A program made the position numbers and the translations under genes. Below the pieces are notes generated by a model. It was not told the DNA's origin, searched no databases, and saw only the letters and a program-made list of their open reading frames with translations. Of a stretch of DNA of 64,000 nucleotides, positions 63,946-64,000 are shown piece by piece. Source of the DNA: UBA6109 sp035366835. GTDB lineage: Bacteria > Desulfobacterota > Syntrophia > Syntrophales > UBA6109. Position 1 is the stretch's first letter. Every line of letters starts with the position of its first letter. The DNA lies in assembly GCA_035366835.1 (NCBI GenBank), contig DAOSIS010000005.1, positions 71,895 through 135,894 on the forward strand, in the 5' to 3' direction.

Positions 63946-64000
63946 TGGCGGAAGTGCATGGGAATCGAACCCACCTGAGAGGGTTTTAGCCCCTCACTCC
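63946..64000 (-). tRNA. selC: tRNA-Sec (partial; 3' part only)
   Basis: On the minus strand the sequence ends GCACTTCC-G-CCA after a T arm GTGGG-TTCGATT-CCCAT. Thirteen bases lie between the T loop and the discriminator: five for the T stem and eight for the acceptor. That 8+5 arrangement with G73 is the mark of bacterial tRNA-Sec (tRNA-Ser has 7+5). A long variable arm with stem GAGGG/CCCTC is also present. The anticodon lies outside the window. Confidence 0.75.

Noticed and set aside
1..64000. CRISPR arrays
   Set aside because: No regularly spaced direct repeats with unique spacers are present.

Overview
The window is GC-rich Gram-negative DNA. Outer-membrane porin and efflux genes, lipoproteins, a fused bc-type cytochrome operon, multiheme-style c cytochromes, a C_GCAxxG_C_C redox protein and a tRNA-Sec gene together suggest a Desulfobacterota/'deltaproteobacterial' lineage, perhaps Syntrophia-like. 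The assignment rests on gene content only. Most of the window is compact chromosomal core; the last 6-7 kb is looser, visibly poorer in G+C and holds decayed and phage-derived pieces.

Layout. 0-8 kb: a partial DapA-family aldolase, pyrG, an oversized GlmS-like protein, a Fis-type DNA-binding protein, a PH-like membrane protein and moaC. 8-11.3 kb: a zinc uptake operon znuA-znuC-znuB-zur with a perfect palindrome over its promoter. 11.4-20 kb: a SPOR protein, a J-like/HTH protein, a ParA/MinD ATPase, a YtxH-like protein, a CysRS paralogue with a damaged zinc site, a MATE transporter, a DegP-type protease and a porin. 20.9-27.3 kb: an RND tripartite efflux operon and an SDR enzyme. 27.4-35.1 kb: one minus-strand operon encoding a Rieske/cytochrome b-diheme c complex and a caa3-type oxygen reductase with SCO and CtaB. 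35.4-40 kb: a small cytochrome c, a lone receiver protein, cytochrome bd (cydAB) and a UbiA/MenA-type prenyltransferase. 40-46 kb: a REC-LuxR regulator, a universal stress protein, a giant DUF748/AsmA-like protein and a TauE/SafE permease. 46-57.4 kb: a glutamate-dehydrogenase-like/DHH fusion, a YvcK/CofD-like protein with a long tail, a left-handed beta-helix GlmU-like protein, glmM, a lipoprotein and a PfkB kinase. 57.4-64 kb: small secreted proteins, an iron-sulfur flavoprotein, a likely selenoprotein, decayed DUF488 and recQ-tail pieces, recQ, phage remnants and the 3' part of a tRNA-Sec gene.

How it fits together. Two routes to oxygen (bc-caa3 and bd) lie side by side, separated by a control region. 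A precisely spaced promoter architecture, TGGTAG-N7-CTACCA followed at fixed distance by a -35 and, 17 bases later, a -10, occurs at four divergent intergenic regions and links a YtxH-like gene, the efflux operon, the small cytochrome c and the receiver gene next to cydAB. An in-frame UGA with a downstream hairpin at 60.4 kb, plus a class II tRNA with an 8+5 acceptor/T geometry at the right edge, argue that this organism uses selenocysteine.
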